Positions 16,111 to 30,800 are shown, counted from the stretch's first letter. The stretch is 64,000 nucleotides of DNA from Archilochus colubris (GCA_023079485.1 CM041104.1:7238864-7302863); one strand, 5' to 3'. A program made the numbers and translations. The notes: generated by a model not told the origin, from the letters alone.

Positions 16111-19100
16111 ATGAAAAATTGGAATATAGTTTCTGAGCTTAGTTCTAAAAAGAATGCACTAAATCTCTGAGTACCTTAACAAAAGCACTGTAGAACAAAC
16201 AAACTCCCTTTGTTTCTTGGTTTGTGCTGTGGATATTCAAGCTCTATATGCTGTTTTCACTATGTTTGGGGGCAGGGGGGGGAAATAAAGCCTTTTAGGT
16301 TGTGTTCTGAAATTTTGCAGTGTTTGGAAGGTTCATTCTTCTAGCGTGTCCCAGCACTTAGAGAAATGTTTCATAGCTACAGCTGTATCCTCATCTCTCT
16401 CTAGAAAGACTGGGAAGACATTCAGCATTTTGGATGAGGTGGAGCTCTGTTCCTTGAACACTACCTGGCTCCTTTTCAGTTGGATCCAATTGTGAGTGCT
16501 TCCTCCTCACAGCTTTGTAGGGAGGTGCAGAATGTGCAGGGTGTGTGCTTGAACCCTTTCATAAGCTAACTAGCTCACTCTTAAGCAGTTTTTTTTTTTT
16601 CTGCAGATAAGTGAAGCTCTTAAAAGCAAAAATATATTTTGTTATTTGTGCTGTACAGAGGGAATAAATCAGGGGGAGTGAAGCAAGCTAACTTTATATT
16701 TTGGCCCATGCTGTCTTAGAAGTGGAGATGCTGGAGCCATCTCTACAGATTTGTTCTGAATGTGTTTGATACACAAAGCAGTATGGAAATAATGTAAACC
16801 AGAGGTGTGTATCATAGAGACTCTGTGGTGTAGAGCTATAATATTCCTTCTGATTGAAAATATGGAAATAAAAGAATTCTGTTGCTGAGACTTGCATTAA
16901 TAAACATTTGTCAAAACCCAGCAAATTAAAGCCTGAGTAATTTGACTAATGCTCATCTCCTTTCACAACCCATTTTTCTTTTGTTTTAAGAAAAACAAAC
17001 CCAAAACTGCTTCCAGTATCAGAACATGCTAAACAGCTGTGTTTGAGTAAAATACATGTTTAAAAATTAATGGTCAACAAGTCACAAGCAGTTAAATGGA
17101 CTGTAGCAGCCATAGACACTTGGCCTTGTATTGTGTGCTAGAGAAGTCTCAGACATTCTAGATGATAATGGCCAACTGTAGATATTACTCTAATCATTCC
17201 TTAGATACTGTGGATCCAGGAAGTTCAGATGTAAAGTTCACATAAATCCAGGTATGTTACAAGAACACAACTGAAACCATGATTTTGCTCCCCAGTGGGA
17301 TGCAGTTCCTTAGCACACAATACTGGCTTGAGCTCTGAAATTAAGTGTAAGCAATTTCTAAGTTTCCTGTCCCCTCACACCCCCTCCAGACCTCCCTCTG
17401 TGTTAGAGCAGGCAGTAGGGAACCTCAGCTGCAGGCTTGGCAAAGGGAGGGCTTTTGGGCCACCTTAGCTGTTTCTGCTGGGGGCTTGAGGGTGGGGTGA
17501 AGGTCTTTTTTTGATTTTCTGAGACTTGATCTGGAACAATAACAACAGCTGTGTCATTATTTTACCTATAACTTACAGATTACATTTACCTTACCTGTGA
17601 ATTGCTTTGTTTCAACATTCAGAATTCCACACATCCTTCTCCCCTCTCAGGTTAGTGCATTACTGTCCCTTTCCCCTCACTTTCCTCTTCCAGCACTGTC
17701 CTTCCTGCCCACTCAAAGTTTTTGTTGTGCTTCTTCTCCTTTCCTCTTCTTTCTCCTTTCTGGTATAACCCATACTTTGCTTTTAAATGTAAATATTTAG
17801 TATTAGTTATCTTTGCTGCTGCTGCTTTTTCAGAGGCTATTTCTGCTTCAGCAGAGGATGTCTGCTCACATTTCTGTTCATGTTTTGGGTTTGTGTCCTC
17901 TTTAATACAATTTTAAGGTATTGTTGAAGGTATTTGAAGGTATTTCTCCCTGTTAGACTCTTCACAATTACCCTACCTCCCAGGAAGTGCTGACCTGGAG
18001 CCCATGCCTATAAAGCTGGGGCTCAGATCTTTGATGTGCACAAACAGAGTTACTGAAATTGGCACTGGTTGCCTGTGAGAGGAGCAAATCCCCAGCCCTC
18101 AGCAGCTGGGGCCCTGCAGCACACCACAGCACAGTGAGGCTCTGTTCCCCAGAAATGTGGTGTGGGCAGCTCAAGGTCACCTCGGTGCAGCTGCTTCTGC
18201 TGTGGAGCTGCTCCTCTTCATTAAGACACCCACAGACCCTTCCCTGGAAGTGTCTAGACCTTCGAGATGGTGTTACATACAGCTAGCAGGGACCAGGGGT
18301 GGTGGCACAAGAGCATTTCCTGCAGTGGAGCAGGACAACGTGCAGCAGGTCTGCTCTGTCCACAGAGAGCAGGGTAACTAGGGAAAAGAGCCCAAGATCT
18401 GTCCTGAAGTTTAGGGATGGGAAGTGAATTTGAATTTCCAGAAGCCAGACAGGAGGGAAGAGGCTGAGAGCAGGTTCTCCAGACACATTTCCATAGTGTC
18501 CTGGGTAAGATAGAAGCCAGTGGTAGTGAGGGGTGAAGGAAAGGGAAAGAGACAAACTCAGCAGTTTGGTATTCTGCCTGCATTACCATTTGTGCTTGTG
18601 TTTAAGCACATCCAGTGCTGCCTGCAGCAAAAGAAGGGCAGCAGCTGGTTTGGGTTTTTCATTGCAGCCATAGCAAACACACTGAAACATTGCTGCTGAC
18701 GTTGGCATTGCTCCAACCATCCTGTTTTAGTACAACTACAAGACCCAAGCCCAGTTTCCTTCAAAGCCTTTCCAGTTCAGCTCACCCACTTGGCTCCTCT
18801 GGTAGCTCAGTGACTCCTGCTTGCTGCCTGCCTAGAACCTCAGGAGTCCCAAAAAACCAGGACCTTCCCCAGGAGTGCCTGCCCAGCACAATCAGCTGGA
18901 TTGATGAGCAGCAGTGCTGGGCCTCAGAGGTGGCTGGTGCAACCTGTGCTGAGCCAAGCCCTGCCCACCTTACTGCTCCCAGCCTGCTGCTCTGCCTGCC
19001 CCAACAAGCCCAGGGAATTTTTCCTGCCCAGGGATGCTTTAGGATGTGCCCTCAGTCGATTTACAGGAGAATATATTTTACATTTTTGGAGACAGCAGAT

Positions 19101-19884
19101 CCTCAGAGCAGATCCTACCTCTCTACTTCCTATTCCATCAGACCCAGGCTGGTTTGTTTTTTTCAGTGGCTCTGACTGCCCCCTCAGCCCCCAGCACTTC
19201 ACAAGTTACTTGTATGCCTTGTCTCAGGACTCAGTTCAAACTCAGTGGGATACAGAAGGGCACCCTGAATCAATGAAATTTATTTCTCACTCTACAGAAG
19301 CCAAATCAAGTCCTAGCTTTACACTGGCAGATACTGAATCAGGCCACTCAGGAAAAAAAAAATAATAATAAAAAAAAAATCGATGGAGCTGATTCCACAG
19401 CCTGATTTCCACCCATTCCTTCTAGAACAGAGAAGGTGTTTCTGTGCTGGCAAAGTCCCATGACCGACTCCAGCCGCCTGCTCTCTCCCTTCTGCAATGT
19501 TTGCATCAGCTCTGACACAAGACACCCCAGATTGTGTATTCCCAAACCAGCAGCACCTGCAGTCCTGCCCCAATGGCACCTTCTACCAGGGCTCTGCCAG
19601 TGCCACGAGACCTCACCTCACAGCATCCCATGGGGCAGCCCAGCATCAGTCCCTTTCCAGGAAGGCAGGCTGGGGATGATATCAAGGTCACACAAGGTCA
19701 GAACACCCCAGAAGGGGGCTGGCACCTATCTTGTCCCGAGGCCTTGCTCTATTTAGCAAGCCAAAGCCCAGCGAAATACAGAAGCACCTCCAGAGGCGGC
19801 GCTTACGGGCCGGACCCAGAGGGATGAACCCATTTGTCGATTTTTTATTCTCGAAGGCGCAGCGTTAATTCATCTCTAAACGCG

Positions 19885-19897
19885 CCACTAGATGGGG
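19885..19897 (+). promoter_or_regulatory. Candidate CTCF-binding motif
   Basis: CCACTAGATGGGG matches the consensus CCASYAGRKGGCR at 12 of 13 positions. It sits in a CpG-containing block (about 19770-19900) that stands out from its surroundings. It is a motif match only. Confidence 0.35.
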
Positions 19898-20354
19898 CTT
19901 TCTGGACAGCGATCTGCAGGAAACAACCGCTTCTGCTTGGTCAAGTTGCTCCTTTCCTTTTCTAAGCCTAAAGGTGTCCCCTTCCACTGAAAGGAGCCTC
20001 AAAAGAGGCTTCTTGGACAGCAAGATCTGTCCCATGCAGAGCGGGCAGGAGGGGAGGCTGCAGGGCAGAGGGTGCTGCACCATGGGGCCAGCTCTAAAAA
20101 GCTAAGTTTTCTCCAAGTTTGCATCAGCTCAGGTCACTACCCTGAATTTGCAGCCCCAGAGCAGAAGCCAATGAAGAGGCTTTCCCTATGATTGTCCCCA
20201 AGACCAACATGGGAGCTCTGGCAGGACTTGAGAAGCCCTGGGATGGGGACAGGATGGTTTTGGGGCTTGCTGCCTATGGGGGATGTGTCAGGGATGAGGC
20301 AGGGCAGGGCATAAGACATCCTAGACTAACTATTACCCCTATTACCTCCTGTAG

Positions 20355-20372
20355 ACACACACACACACACAC
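20355..20372. repeat. (AC)9 dinucleotide repeat
   Basis: Nine perfect AC units upstream of GDAP1L1. Confidence 0.9.
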
Positions 20373-21440
20373 CAGGGGCAGGGCTTCACAACACCAGTGT
20401 ATTCATTTTCACCTCCCAGTACTCAGAAAATTGCTGCTTTCACTCTGCTCATGGGGCTGGGAACCAGTTTGACCCCATTTCCTCCCAATGCTTCTTGACA
20501 AAGCATGCCCCAGTTTCCCACTTGAACCAGCTCTCCCAAACCCTCCCCTGTTCCCTTCTACACCTGGGGCAACCCTCACCAACTCCACTGTGGTTGGAGA
20601 TGGGAGCAATGCTTGGAGTAGATGTGTTTGCACCCAGAGCCCTTTTGCAGTGCTGAGATACAGGCTGGCTCCCTGTGCCTGAAGAACCCTCTACTCCATC
20701 CTCTCCACAACCTGCCCCTGCAACCCACTTAACCAGGCTGGTTTTACTCCCCTGGCACTGACAGATAGTCCCATGTATGGGCAGTTATCTCCAGCCTCCC
20801 AGATTGCCAGAGATGGAGTGTGAAAAAACCAAGTGTCCTGAAGCACAGGCCCAAATGCCCAGCTTGCTGTGTCCAGAAAGCTGTCGGCTGTCTCCACACA
20901 TCTGTCTGCAAACCTCTGGGTGATGCTCGTAGTGCCTGGAGAGCAACAGCTCCAGAAGCCCCGGCACTCTCCGAGCATGGGAAACCCGGCGGGTTTGCAA
21001 TTGTGCCACACCTTGCTAACTCTGGCAGTGCCTCCCAGCCGTGCTTGTTTGGTGCAGGATGTCTGACTGGCTGGGATGGATACCCTGGGGCTCTGGCACA
21101 CTGAGGGCTCCTGGGCTTTTCCCCGGGATAGGCTACATAACACCCATTAGGCAGTAATTAATCTGTATTCTTCCAAAAATCACCGAGGACCTTTAAAGAG
21201 CCAGCGCTGCATCTTCCCATGAAAGCTGCAAGGCAGGCAAGACACTTGCTAGACATTTTAAAACCAGTATCCAACAACGTGGCTATTTACTGTGTACCTG
21301 CCGTGTCAACACCAGAAAAAAAAAAAAAAATTAAGTCTTAATCTCTGCTGCAAAATCTTCCTAAGGAGCTGCAGGGGCTGGAGCTGCCCTGGATTGCCGA
21401 GCTGGCAGGCAGCAGGAGCCTCCGCTGCTGACACACTCGC

Positions 21441-21678
21441 TTATTGAAGCGATGCCCGCACGTTTCCGTGGGAGCCCCGCCACGAGCGGGGACGGGCTGG
21501 GATTTCACCCCCACCTCCATCCTCTCCTGTGACCCCCGGCGCCCACCGCCCCACGCTGCCCATCCCAGCCGGGGAGCTGGAGCTGCCCCGGGAGTGATGC
21601 TGCTGGCAGGAGCCCATGTGATGCTGGGCTAGCGCCGCTCGCTCCCTCGTCCCTCTCCCCGCTCGCTCGCAGGCTGTC
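21441..21678 (+). promoter_or_regulatory. GDAP1L1: GDAP1L1 promoter and 5' UTR region
   Basis: CpG-rich sequence directly before the start codon, without an obvious TATA box. A short upstream ORF of 11 codons (ATG at 21597, TAG at 21630-21632) precedes the main start by 46 bases if it is transcribed. The transcription start is not visible. Confidence 0.55.
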
Positions 21679-21857
21679 ATGGCGACTCCCAATAATGTTA
21701 CTCCCACCAACTGCAGCTGGTGGCCCATCTCGGCGCTGGAGAACGACGCAGGGAAATCCACGGAAGGGGAGGAAAACCAGGACCCGACAGACCCCGCTCT
21801 CAAATCCCAGGACAGACTGGTTTTGTATCACTGGACCCAGTCCTTCAGCTCACAAAA

Positions 21858-21858
<1 letters not shown>
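21679..21858 (+). CDS. GDAP1L1: GDAP1L1 exon 1 (coding part)
   Basis: Sixty codons from ATG to CAAAAG, then the donor GTAAAA. The exon ends in phase 0. Confidence 0.95.
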
Positions 21859-21894
<36 letters not shown>

Positions 21895-24800
21895 AAAAAA
21901 TTTAAGAAAATCGCTCTGATGGGTTCCCCGGGAAGAATCACCTCCACTCCCCGGGGCATCCCCTTGCCTGGAGAGGATGGATGCACTGTCAGGGAGACCC
22001 AGGGGCTCATCCCCAGGGCTGGTGAGGGCAGCAGCATTCGGCCGGGCAGCTCTTTTGTACCTGCGGTTCTGCATTTTAACAGCATCTGCCTGGGAGGGGA
22101 TGGGGGGGCGGGGGGGGCTCAGCCAAATCCTGCTTTTGCTTTGGGATGGCAGCTTGCACCAGGAACCGCCTTGGCTTTGTGCTGGCTCACAGCCCCACTC
22201 CGGCAGGGCCAGGAGCAGAGACAAAGGCTGAGCAGGGCCCTGGGACCACCCTGCTGCTGGGAGAGGGGGAGGCAGCCCTGGAGCTGAGCTCCTTCCGGGG
22301 ATCAGACCCCAGCACGCAGAGATGATTCACCTCTGACATTGCAGCAGCACCCTGGAAATCCCGTTCCCGAGGTGCCTCTGCTCCGTGCGAGGCTCCTGGG
22401 GCTGAACAGCCGGGAATCAGTCTCCGGGCAATAGTAAATGCTCATTTTGCAGCACAGCAGCTGTGTGGCAAATCCATCCTTCTCCTCCCAGCCCCAAATC
22501 TCATGCCATAGATATTAAACGGGGAGAAGGCTACTCGGAGGGGTAGGAGAAACACAGGCTCTCCCCCTTATTCCAGGACCCTCACACCCTGACGGCGAGG
22601 CCAAGGGCAGAGCCGGGTGTTCCTGCTGCCGGGCACAAGGGACGGGGAGGATGCTCCCTGCAGGGCTGGCTCCACATGTTCGCCTTTGCCGCCACCGGCA
22701 GCGGGTGACGAACGGGTTCCCGGTCCGCACCTGCCAGGGATGGGCCCGCCAGGCTCCCCGCCTCACCCCGGGCTCGCTGCTGGCTTTTGTCTCGCTCCTT
22801 TGGCCACCAGAGGCGGGGAGGCAGCGGTTCGGGCACTTTGTGCTAGGGGTTTCCTACAACCGGCCTCACCTCCGCGGGGCTGGGGACAGAACAGCCCCAG
22901 CACCCTCCGACACCACTTCGAGCTTCGGTTCTGGGACCACTTGAGAGGCAGAAGGGTGTGCGGGAGGGTGGGCCAGCATGGGCTTGGGGTGGCGGGGGCT
23001 GTGCGGGGACTCCCTGCAGAGGAGTTCTGCTCCCAGCCGGCTGCGGGCAAAAGCTTTTCCTCCTCTCCCCCGGGACCGTCTTGGTGCTGGGGGCTGTTTG
23101 TGGGAAGGATCTTGAGACACCCCCCCCCAGGATCTGGCCCTGCTTGCAAAGGGATTTTTGGAGGTTTATGGGTTTTCACACAGGGCTCCTCATTGCAGCC
23201 GTGCCAGTGCTGCAGGGACCAGCTGGGGGGTCTGGGTAGGGGCTCCCAGGGTTATGCCAGGAGCTGAGCCCTTCTGCCTGTACTGCCCCACGTCCAGCAC
23301 CTGCCTCCTGCCAGGTCTTTGACCTCTGCTTCTGATAGCAGAGAAGGGAAGCACTGGGATTTTCAAGACAGATGCCCTGAGTGGTCCTGGACAGTGTTTA
23401 TCCATCAGTCGGGAGTAAAAAAAAAAAAAAAAAAAAAACAGGCCAAGAGCAAGTTGCAGATCAGGAACTAGGCTTTTCCTTGTTTGATTTTTGAAAGAAA
23501 ATATTAAATTGCCATCTCTGTAGATAATTACCAACTCCCCAGGAACTCTGAAGTACTGATAGAAACACTTATATTTGTTAAGCTATATTTTTAGCTGCTG
23601 CAGGCTGGAGGAAAACAAATGTGTTTCCCTCATTCAGTGGTTCTGTGAAATGTGACTGTCTCACATCCCTGAAGGCTTTTTTTTCTTTGCCTGCTTGACA
23701 TACTTAGTTCATAACAACCAGTTTTTTATAACCCAGAGGCCTAAAATGCCACCCCTGAGTACATATCCAACACCACCTCCAACACAGAGCAAAGGAGCAG
23801 GACAAGTCCTGAGGGCTGCGCATGGGTGAAGGGGATAGTGCCCCACATCCAGACCCCCTCCTGCCCCTCTGTGCTGCCAGGCCCAGCTTGCCCACCCATA
23901 AGACAGTAAAGCCAGAGCCCATCCTGAGAGCAGGGCATACCTGAGTTGGCATCCAAGCCTCCTCCAGCCAGGCAGTAGCACCACTGAGTGCAAAGCTGCA
24001 GCCTCTACAGCCTCCTCCCTAGGGATGTGCTGGGGTTATATGAGGAGCCAGAGCAGCAACACTGATTCCCCCCAGCTGGGGAGCTGCTGTCTCCCTCCAC
24101 CTGCTGCCCAGGGATGGGGTCTCCACCCCTCCACCTGTGGCATGTGCCACTAGCAACCAGAGGGAGGATGGTCCATCCTGCAACATTAGGATGGGGTTAG
24201 ATCTCCCCCATTTGCTGGGAAGAGAAAGCTTTGATCTGCTGCCTGGATTTTGCAGTGGCCCCATGCCAAGGGCTGCTTCTTGCAGGACAAGCTGTGTCCT
24301 AGCACGTGGCTGAACTGGGGCAGTAGGAGAGGGTCAGGGGTGCAATGGGGTGGTGGTGGGGATTTCAGGGTTCCATTCAGGGCTGGATCAGTGTAGGGTC
24401 TGAGCACTTTCTCCCTGGCTCCTTGCCCCAGGTGCGTCTGGTGATAGCAGAGAAGGGGCTGCCCTGTGAGGAGAGGGATGTCAGCATGCCCGTGTTGGAG
24501 CACAAGGAGCCCTGGTTCATGAGGCTCAACCTGGGGGAGGAGGTGCCTGTCATCATCCACAAGGACAACATCATCAGTGATTACAACCAGATCATTGACT
24601 ACATGGAGAAGAACTTCACGGGAGGTAATGGGGGTGGGGGAGTTGGATGCGTCTTGGGGGAAACTCTGGTCTAATCCAGATGCTGTTTGCCAAATGCCGC
24701 TACTTTGTCCTTTAAAAGTTCAGCTTTACTCCAGAAGACCATCAAGCCACCAGCTCTCCCCAGACTTTTACATTTTCCCATTAAAATTAAGGGTTCTCCT

Positions 24801-27800
24801 CAGAAATCCCCAAATGTCCCTTAGAAGTGTTGCTGGGAGGCTCTTGACTGTAGCTGGGTCCCCTCTTTTTCTGCCATGGAGGTTAGGCTCCCAAACCAGA
24901 CTGTTTCCCTCTGTCCCTGCTGTGGATGGTGGCATCTCACCAGAGCCACAACCTCTGGGAATACTTCTGGGTGTGGCCACCTTTGTACTTTGGCCTCAGG
25001 TAACAGTATAAAAACCCCAGTAACTCCCTATAAGTGGCCCTGCTGAGTTTGGGCTGGGTGCTGCTTCCCCTCTTCCCTTCCTCAGTGAGCCCAGTGCCAC
25101 TGGCCATGGGCAGGACGTGCCAGCATGCTTCAGAGAAAACCACATCTTTAAAGTCGAAGAAAGCCAGAAGCACTGGGGACCATGGGAGGGTGATATGACA
25201 CAAACCCAAAGGAAGGGACAGCCAGGGGAGGGAAGCTCTTATTTTCCTTGGAGAAGGGCTGCAGTCAGCAGCTGGCTGAGCCCAGAACACCAGGATGCTG
25301 AGACAGTGCTGGAAGGTGGCTTTTTGCACAGCCACTGCAGTAAGCAGCCTCTCTCCAGCATCTCATGTCCCTTTGTCCTTCTTTTCCCTCTGGGCTTTCA
25401 GGTTGGGACACTCTGCCAGGGAGGCTTCAAAGCTGAGCAGGGAGCTCAGGCTGTTCCATCACAACGATCGCCCCGGCATCCATCCCCCCCTTGCAACACA
25501 GACATCAAAACCATCTCAAAATAGCAAGGGCATCTTGGCAGCTCAGCTGCTGTCCTCTCCTGGCCCCATCGTGCTGGTGCTACTTGGAGGAGGCATGATG
25601 CTGGTTGCTGGTGGGGGCAACAGGGATGGAATCAGTCAGGAGGAGCCCAAGGAATGGCAGCCTTGGGACCAAGGCACAGTGAGAAGCATCAGTCTGTGAG
25701 GATGCTTCCCCACATTGTTCACCCAGTTTCTGTGAAGGGCAGGTGGTCTGGCATATGTGACAACAGGCTGTCCCCAGCAGGAGGGGGACACTGCTGCCCA
25801 TGCACTGGGAAACTCTTATTGTTGAGATTTTCCAGCCAGGTGCAGGTTCTAACCTTTTTGCTGAGAAATGGAAAGGGAAGCTCCAGGGCAGAAGGAAGGG
25901 GGCCCAGAGCATCACTTCCTGCAGCACACCCTGCTCTGAGCAGTCTCCCTCAGCACTGACTGCCAAAAATATTCCCTGGGTGCTGGGGTGTTGGTCAGAG
26001 GGGGAACCACTCACAGAGCAGAAGGTGTGTTCAATGAGTTTGATTTTCCCCTGGGATGGCAGCATGGCCTTTTATAGCTGCTTACACACAGTCTGAGGGT
26101 CTGCTGTCAGTAAGGGGGGGTGTGAGGAGCAGTGGTTTTCTTTTCTCAAAAAAAAAAAAAAAAAAAAAGCAGGGAATAGTGTCAATAAGCCACCTTTGAG
26201 GGTACTCCTCACTAGGGCATGGCCCAGCAGTGCCAAGAAACCACTGACAGGATGCCCAGGGACAATGTTTCTCAGAGCTTGGGTGAGGGGCTGCAGCCCC
26301 CTGCCCCTGTCTTTCTGACCTGCCCCCATCACACCTTTGCCCAGCCCATCACTTGCTGGCTATAAATGACAGCAGCCCATACACTTAAGTGTGCAAAGAC
26401 AGAGCCAGTTGTGTCCCAGTGAAAATTTTCCCTGGGACGTGCTGCAGGGCATGGGCTGGCAGCCAGCACTCTGCTATTTCATTGTGGTCACTCCATCTCA
26501 CTGCAGCCGGGGCAGTCACTCTGTGCCTGTGCTGGTTTCCAGCCTCAGCACCAGCTCTTTGGGTGCTGGCTGGGAGCCCTGTGGAAGGAGCATTCAGGCT
26601 ATAGGTCAGTTATTATTATTTCATCCAGCCAGCCACTTTTCTAGGATGGAAAATCCCTGCTTGGAGAGCTGGAGTTCTGGCAGTGCAGGCAGCCAGAAGG
26701 GAGATACCAAACCCTCCCCTGGCTCAGGGGACAGTGACACTGATGCCCATCAGTCTGAACAAATTGTATGGGGCCTGCCAGCAGAGACAGCCATGGACCA
26801 GAGCTGGTAGGAGGTCTGCAGTGCAGGAGCTGCCAAAATTTCCCTGGTTGCTGCCCAGCTGCAGCTGCTGGCTGGCACGATGATGTCCAGCCCCGGGCAG
26901 GACAAGCTGCATCCCTGTGCCTGCAGCCTTCCTCCTGCCAGTGGGGCTGGGCAGAGTTGTCATTTCAGGCTCTTCATTAAGGACCCATATTGGCCATGCC
27001 TGCCAAAGTCCTTCTGCCAATGGCTTGGCCTGAGCTGCCAGGCAACTGGGAGAACCAAGTCCCAGTGGAAAATTTACTCATCACTTACTTACTGTTATCT
27101 GCAAAGGCCATGAACATTTATGATCCCATAAAAAACCAGACCTGATATTCTTGGGGGAGAGAACAGCAACGTTTTGCTCCTTGTGGTGTCATTTGCCATG
27201 TATTTTGAGCTGAAAGTATAATAAAAAAGAGCAGGATACAAACTGCTGTCTACAAAATATTAATAAAAGTCAACAAGGCAAGGAGGAGCAGAGCCAGCCA
27301 GGGTGAGGACTGCTCCTGCAGGCGAGAAGGAAGGATGTGCTGGGCTCCTTCCTTGGTCATCAGCTCCCTGATGGCCCTTTTTGGATGGGATTTTCCAGGA
27401 GGCCCAAGGTGCCTCGTTGCAACTGATGTAAAAACCATGTAACTCAGGAGATCCCAAACACAAATCTCTATGTTTTACCTCTTTTCTGCAGAAGAGGAAG
27501 ATTTTGTTCCCCTTCTGAAAGATGGGCAACCAGTGTACAAATTCAGGGGCTGAAGAAGCAAAGGGCTTAAGGGTTTGCTTCTCTGAACTCCTGGGGACAG
27601 GGGGCTGGGTAATGACACACACACATCCCCGTGTCCTGCAGGTTTGCCCATCACTATGGGCTGGTTCCTCGCTGGGACAGGGAGAGGCCAAGCCAGGACT
27701 GCCCGCCAGGGTCCTGTGCGTGCTACAGAGCCTCTGATGAGTGTCACCCTAACACATTTCCCGTTGCTCTCCCAGAAAACGTCACCCAGCTGATCCCGGA

Positions 27801-30800
27801 GCCGGGCAGTCTCCTGCACTCCCGGGTGCTGCAGTACCGGGAGCTGCTGGACTCGCTCCCCATGGACGCCTACACACACGGCTGCATCCTGCATCCCGAG
27901 CTCACCACCGACTCCATGATCCCAAAGTACGCGACCGCTGAGATCCGCAGTAAGTCGCCTCTCCAGCAGGGCTGCCCCGGGACGGCTCCCCCAGTCCTTC
28001 CTTTAGGTTCCCTTCGGCTCCGCAGCGCTGCCAGACACCCTGCTCTTGCTCACCTCCCTTTTCCACCAACACCGACAGCGGCAGAACGGGGAAAAGGCAA
28101 AGCCCAGCTAATCTGGGAGCTGCAGGCACCCTGCAGAGGCTTCCTAACCTAACCCCAGGGGTGTCTGAGCTCCCATGCACACTTCTTGTCCAGCTCTTTC
28201 TGAGACATGGGAGTTTGCTCATCTTCCTCCTGCAGCACTAAGTGCAAAGGTGGTAAGGGTACAGCCAGATGGAGCTGCAGAATGTGGATGAATCTGCACA
28301 AGATTGTGTACCTGACCTTCAAGTGCTCATGAAACATTGACGATGCTTAATATAACTCCCCTGCAAGGATCACTCCTGGAGAGAGTCCCTTGCCAGAAAA
28401 GTGACCTTGCTAGGAGGGTACCAACATGCCCCACATCTCTCCCCTCCTTTAGGCTCTGGACACAAATGGTGCCTGTAGCAAACACTGTTCCACCCCCTCC
28501 AGCTTCCCTGGGTCACAGATGGTTCCTCTGAAAAGGGATGCACTTGCACACAGAGGGAAACAGGCTGTTTCTGGGGTGTATCTCGTACTCTGCGCTGCCT
28601 CTGCTCACACCCTGCACAGGCAGCTTGCCCTGTGTCACCAAGTGTCATGTGGGCAGATGCAGGGTGCAGAGACCATTCCCTCCCCAGAGGGTGCTGCTGT
28701 GGTGGCTTCAGACCCCATCTGCCTTGCATCACCCTCTCAGGACTCTTCCCAGGCACTTGGAGAGACCTCTCTGTCCAAACCTCCTTGCTGGTGGTATTTT
28801 TCCCAAGCCATAGCAACAGTGGGGCTGTGGCAGGTCTGTGGGATACCCCAGTGCCAGTGGGGCACATCCCCTACAGCAAGGCAACGTCTCAGCTTCCAAG
28901 GAAAATCCACATAGTTGCATCCCAAGGAGAGAGTGAACTGAAGGCCAGGTTCTCCCACAGAGAACAGGAAAATGAAACCAGGGTGTTATCCAGGCTTCCC
29001 TCCAAGTTACAGCCCCAGGAGAGCCAGCTGGGTGCCTTAGTGAGCACGAGCTTCAAGGCTTTTGGTGGAAAACAAAGAATTTCACCATTTTGTGGCAGCA
29101 TGCAGCCTGCTGCTGGCTGCAGCCCCAACCATCCCTGGCACCTCCTGCACCCACACACCAGCACAGCCAAGCCCTTGCTGGAGGGAACAAGGAGGGAGAG
29201 ACAGATGGTCCTAGCAGGAAGACATTAGCCCAGCTTCAGGTAATTTGTGTTATCCCTGAGGTGTTACTCTGCATCTCCTATTCTACACTGCACGAAGCCC
29301 TTCAGATCTTCCCCATGTCCTGGCAGGGAGGAGGGTGGGCATCTCCCCCCCCACTCCCAATGGGCTCCACATGATCCCATTGCATCCCCAGGCACTGAGC
29401 TGGGGTGGGACAGCTTCATTCTGGAGGGCACATCCCCTCCTGTGCTGCTCTGCATCTACACCCATGTGTGTAAAACCAGCCCAAAGGATTGACCTGCTGG
29501 GGGTGGAGCTGCAGGAACCTGGTTATGGGATGTTCTTAAAACAGTCAGAGAGAGACAGAGATCTGCTGGCTGCTCTAACCTGAATACAGCAGAGGAAACA
29601 AAGAGGTGAATCCCTCTCTGAAACCCAGAGCTGAGCCTGACCATGGCCAGGGAGGGGGATCTACTCTACCCCACAACCAGCACTGCCCTGCCATGAGGGG
29701 ATGGGAGGGATGGGGGAGCCATGTGCCCTTGGGAGGGCTTGCAGTGGCCCAGCCACCCACTTGTATGGCAGCATGGCAGCAGCAAGCTATGAATTTAACT
29801 CATTTTAGCCCTCTGGGGTGTTTTTCTTGGTGCCACAACACTATTTCACATACATGGATGCTTGGGACACAAGGTCTTCTCTGCCCCTGCCAAACACAGC
29901 CCCCCAGCCCCTCTCTCTTTCTCCCCTTCCAGGACATTTAGCTAATGCCAACACTGATCTGATGAAGCTGGACCATGAAGAGGAGCCACAGCTATCAGAG
30001 CCCTACCTCTCCAAGCAGAAGAAGCTCATGGTAAGTGGGTCAAAACCACACACATCTCTTTGGCAGTGGGGGAACATGACCCATGGACACTCCATGGGCA
30101 CTTTATGTCCCTGCATGGTCACAAAGATGTGTGTTGACCTCTGCCCCATCCTAACCCCACTCTCCACCTAGGCCAAGATCCTGGAGCACGACAATGTGAA
30201 CTACTTGAAGAAGATCCTTGGTGAACTGGGGATGGTGCTAGACCAGATTGAGGCTGAGCTGGAGAAGAGAAAACTGGAATACCAAGGTAGGCAATGGGCT
30301 GTGTTTATGGGGTATTTTTCCATATAAGGCTGAGGTACAACACCAGGAGTAGCTGATGGCTTTGCACCTGATCAACATCCTCCACAGGGCAACTGCTTAG
30401 TGGGGCCAGGGCTGCTGCTGAGTTCTCCTGGTTTTGGGTGCACTGATGTCACTGAAGCAGTGGTGTTACAAACCTCCAGCAAACCATCCCTGGAGCCCAT
30501 CACCACAGGGACAGCAGGATCCCTGTCCCCATGGCGGCTCTGTGGGGACATCTCCTGCAGCCAAGGACACCCCGGCCTCGAGGCTTTGACACATCCCAAC
30601 AGAACACAGGCAGGGAAACCTGATGGACGTTTGAGGGGCCCTGGAGGGGTGGGAACTTTCACAGGACCTGCGTCAAACACCAGCGGGAGGGGAAGAGTGA
30701 CACGAGCCATCTCCAACATCAAATACGTGCTGCTGGGTGCCTGGCAGAGGGGGATGAAGGGCACAGCTGGGCAGCGCTCGGCCCGCCCTCACCCTGGGAT

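Larger units (their letters stand above)
16126..21440. other. Intergenic, OSER1 paralogue to GDAP1L1
   Basis: About 5.3 kb upstream of GDAP1L1. Open frames, including one of 186 codons at 18615-19175, show no recognisable family, no splice support and no codon signature, so I do not call them genes. Noted elements are an (AC)9 repeat, an A-rich run at 19351-19379 and a CpG-containing block at about 19770-19900 with a CTCF-like motif. Confidence 0.6.

Noticed and set aside
18615..19175. A 186-codon plus-strand open frame upstream of GDAP1L1
   Set aside because: No family resemblance, low-complexity composition and overlapping frames on the same strand. I could not find an exon structure around it.
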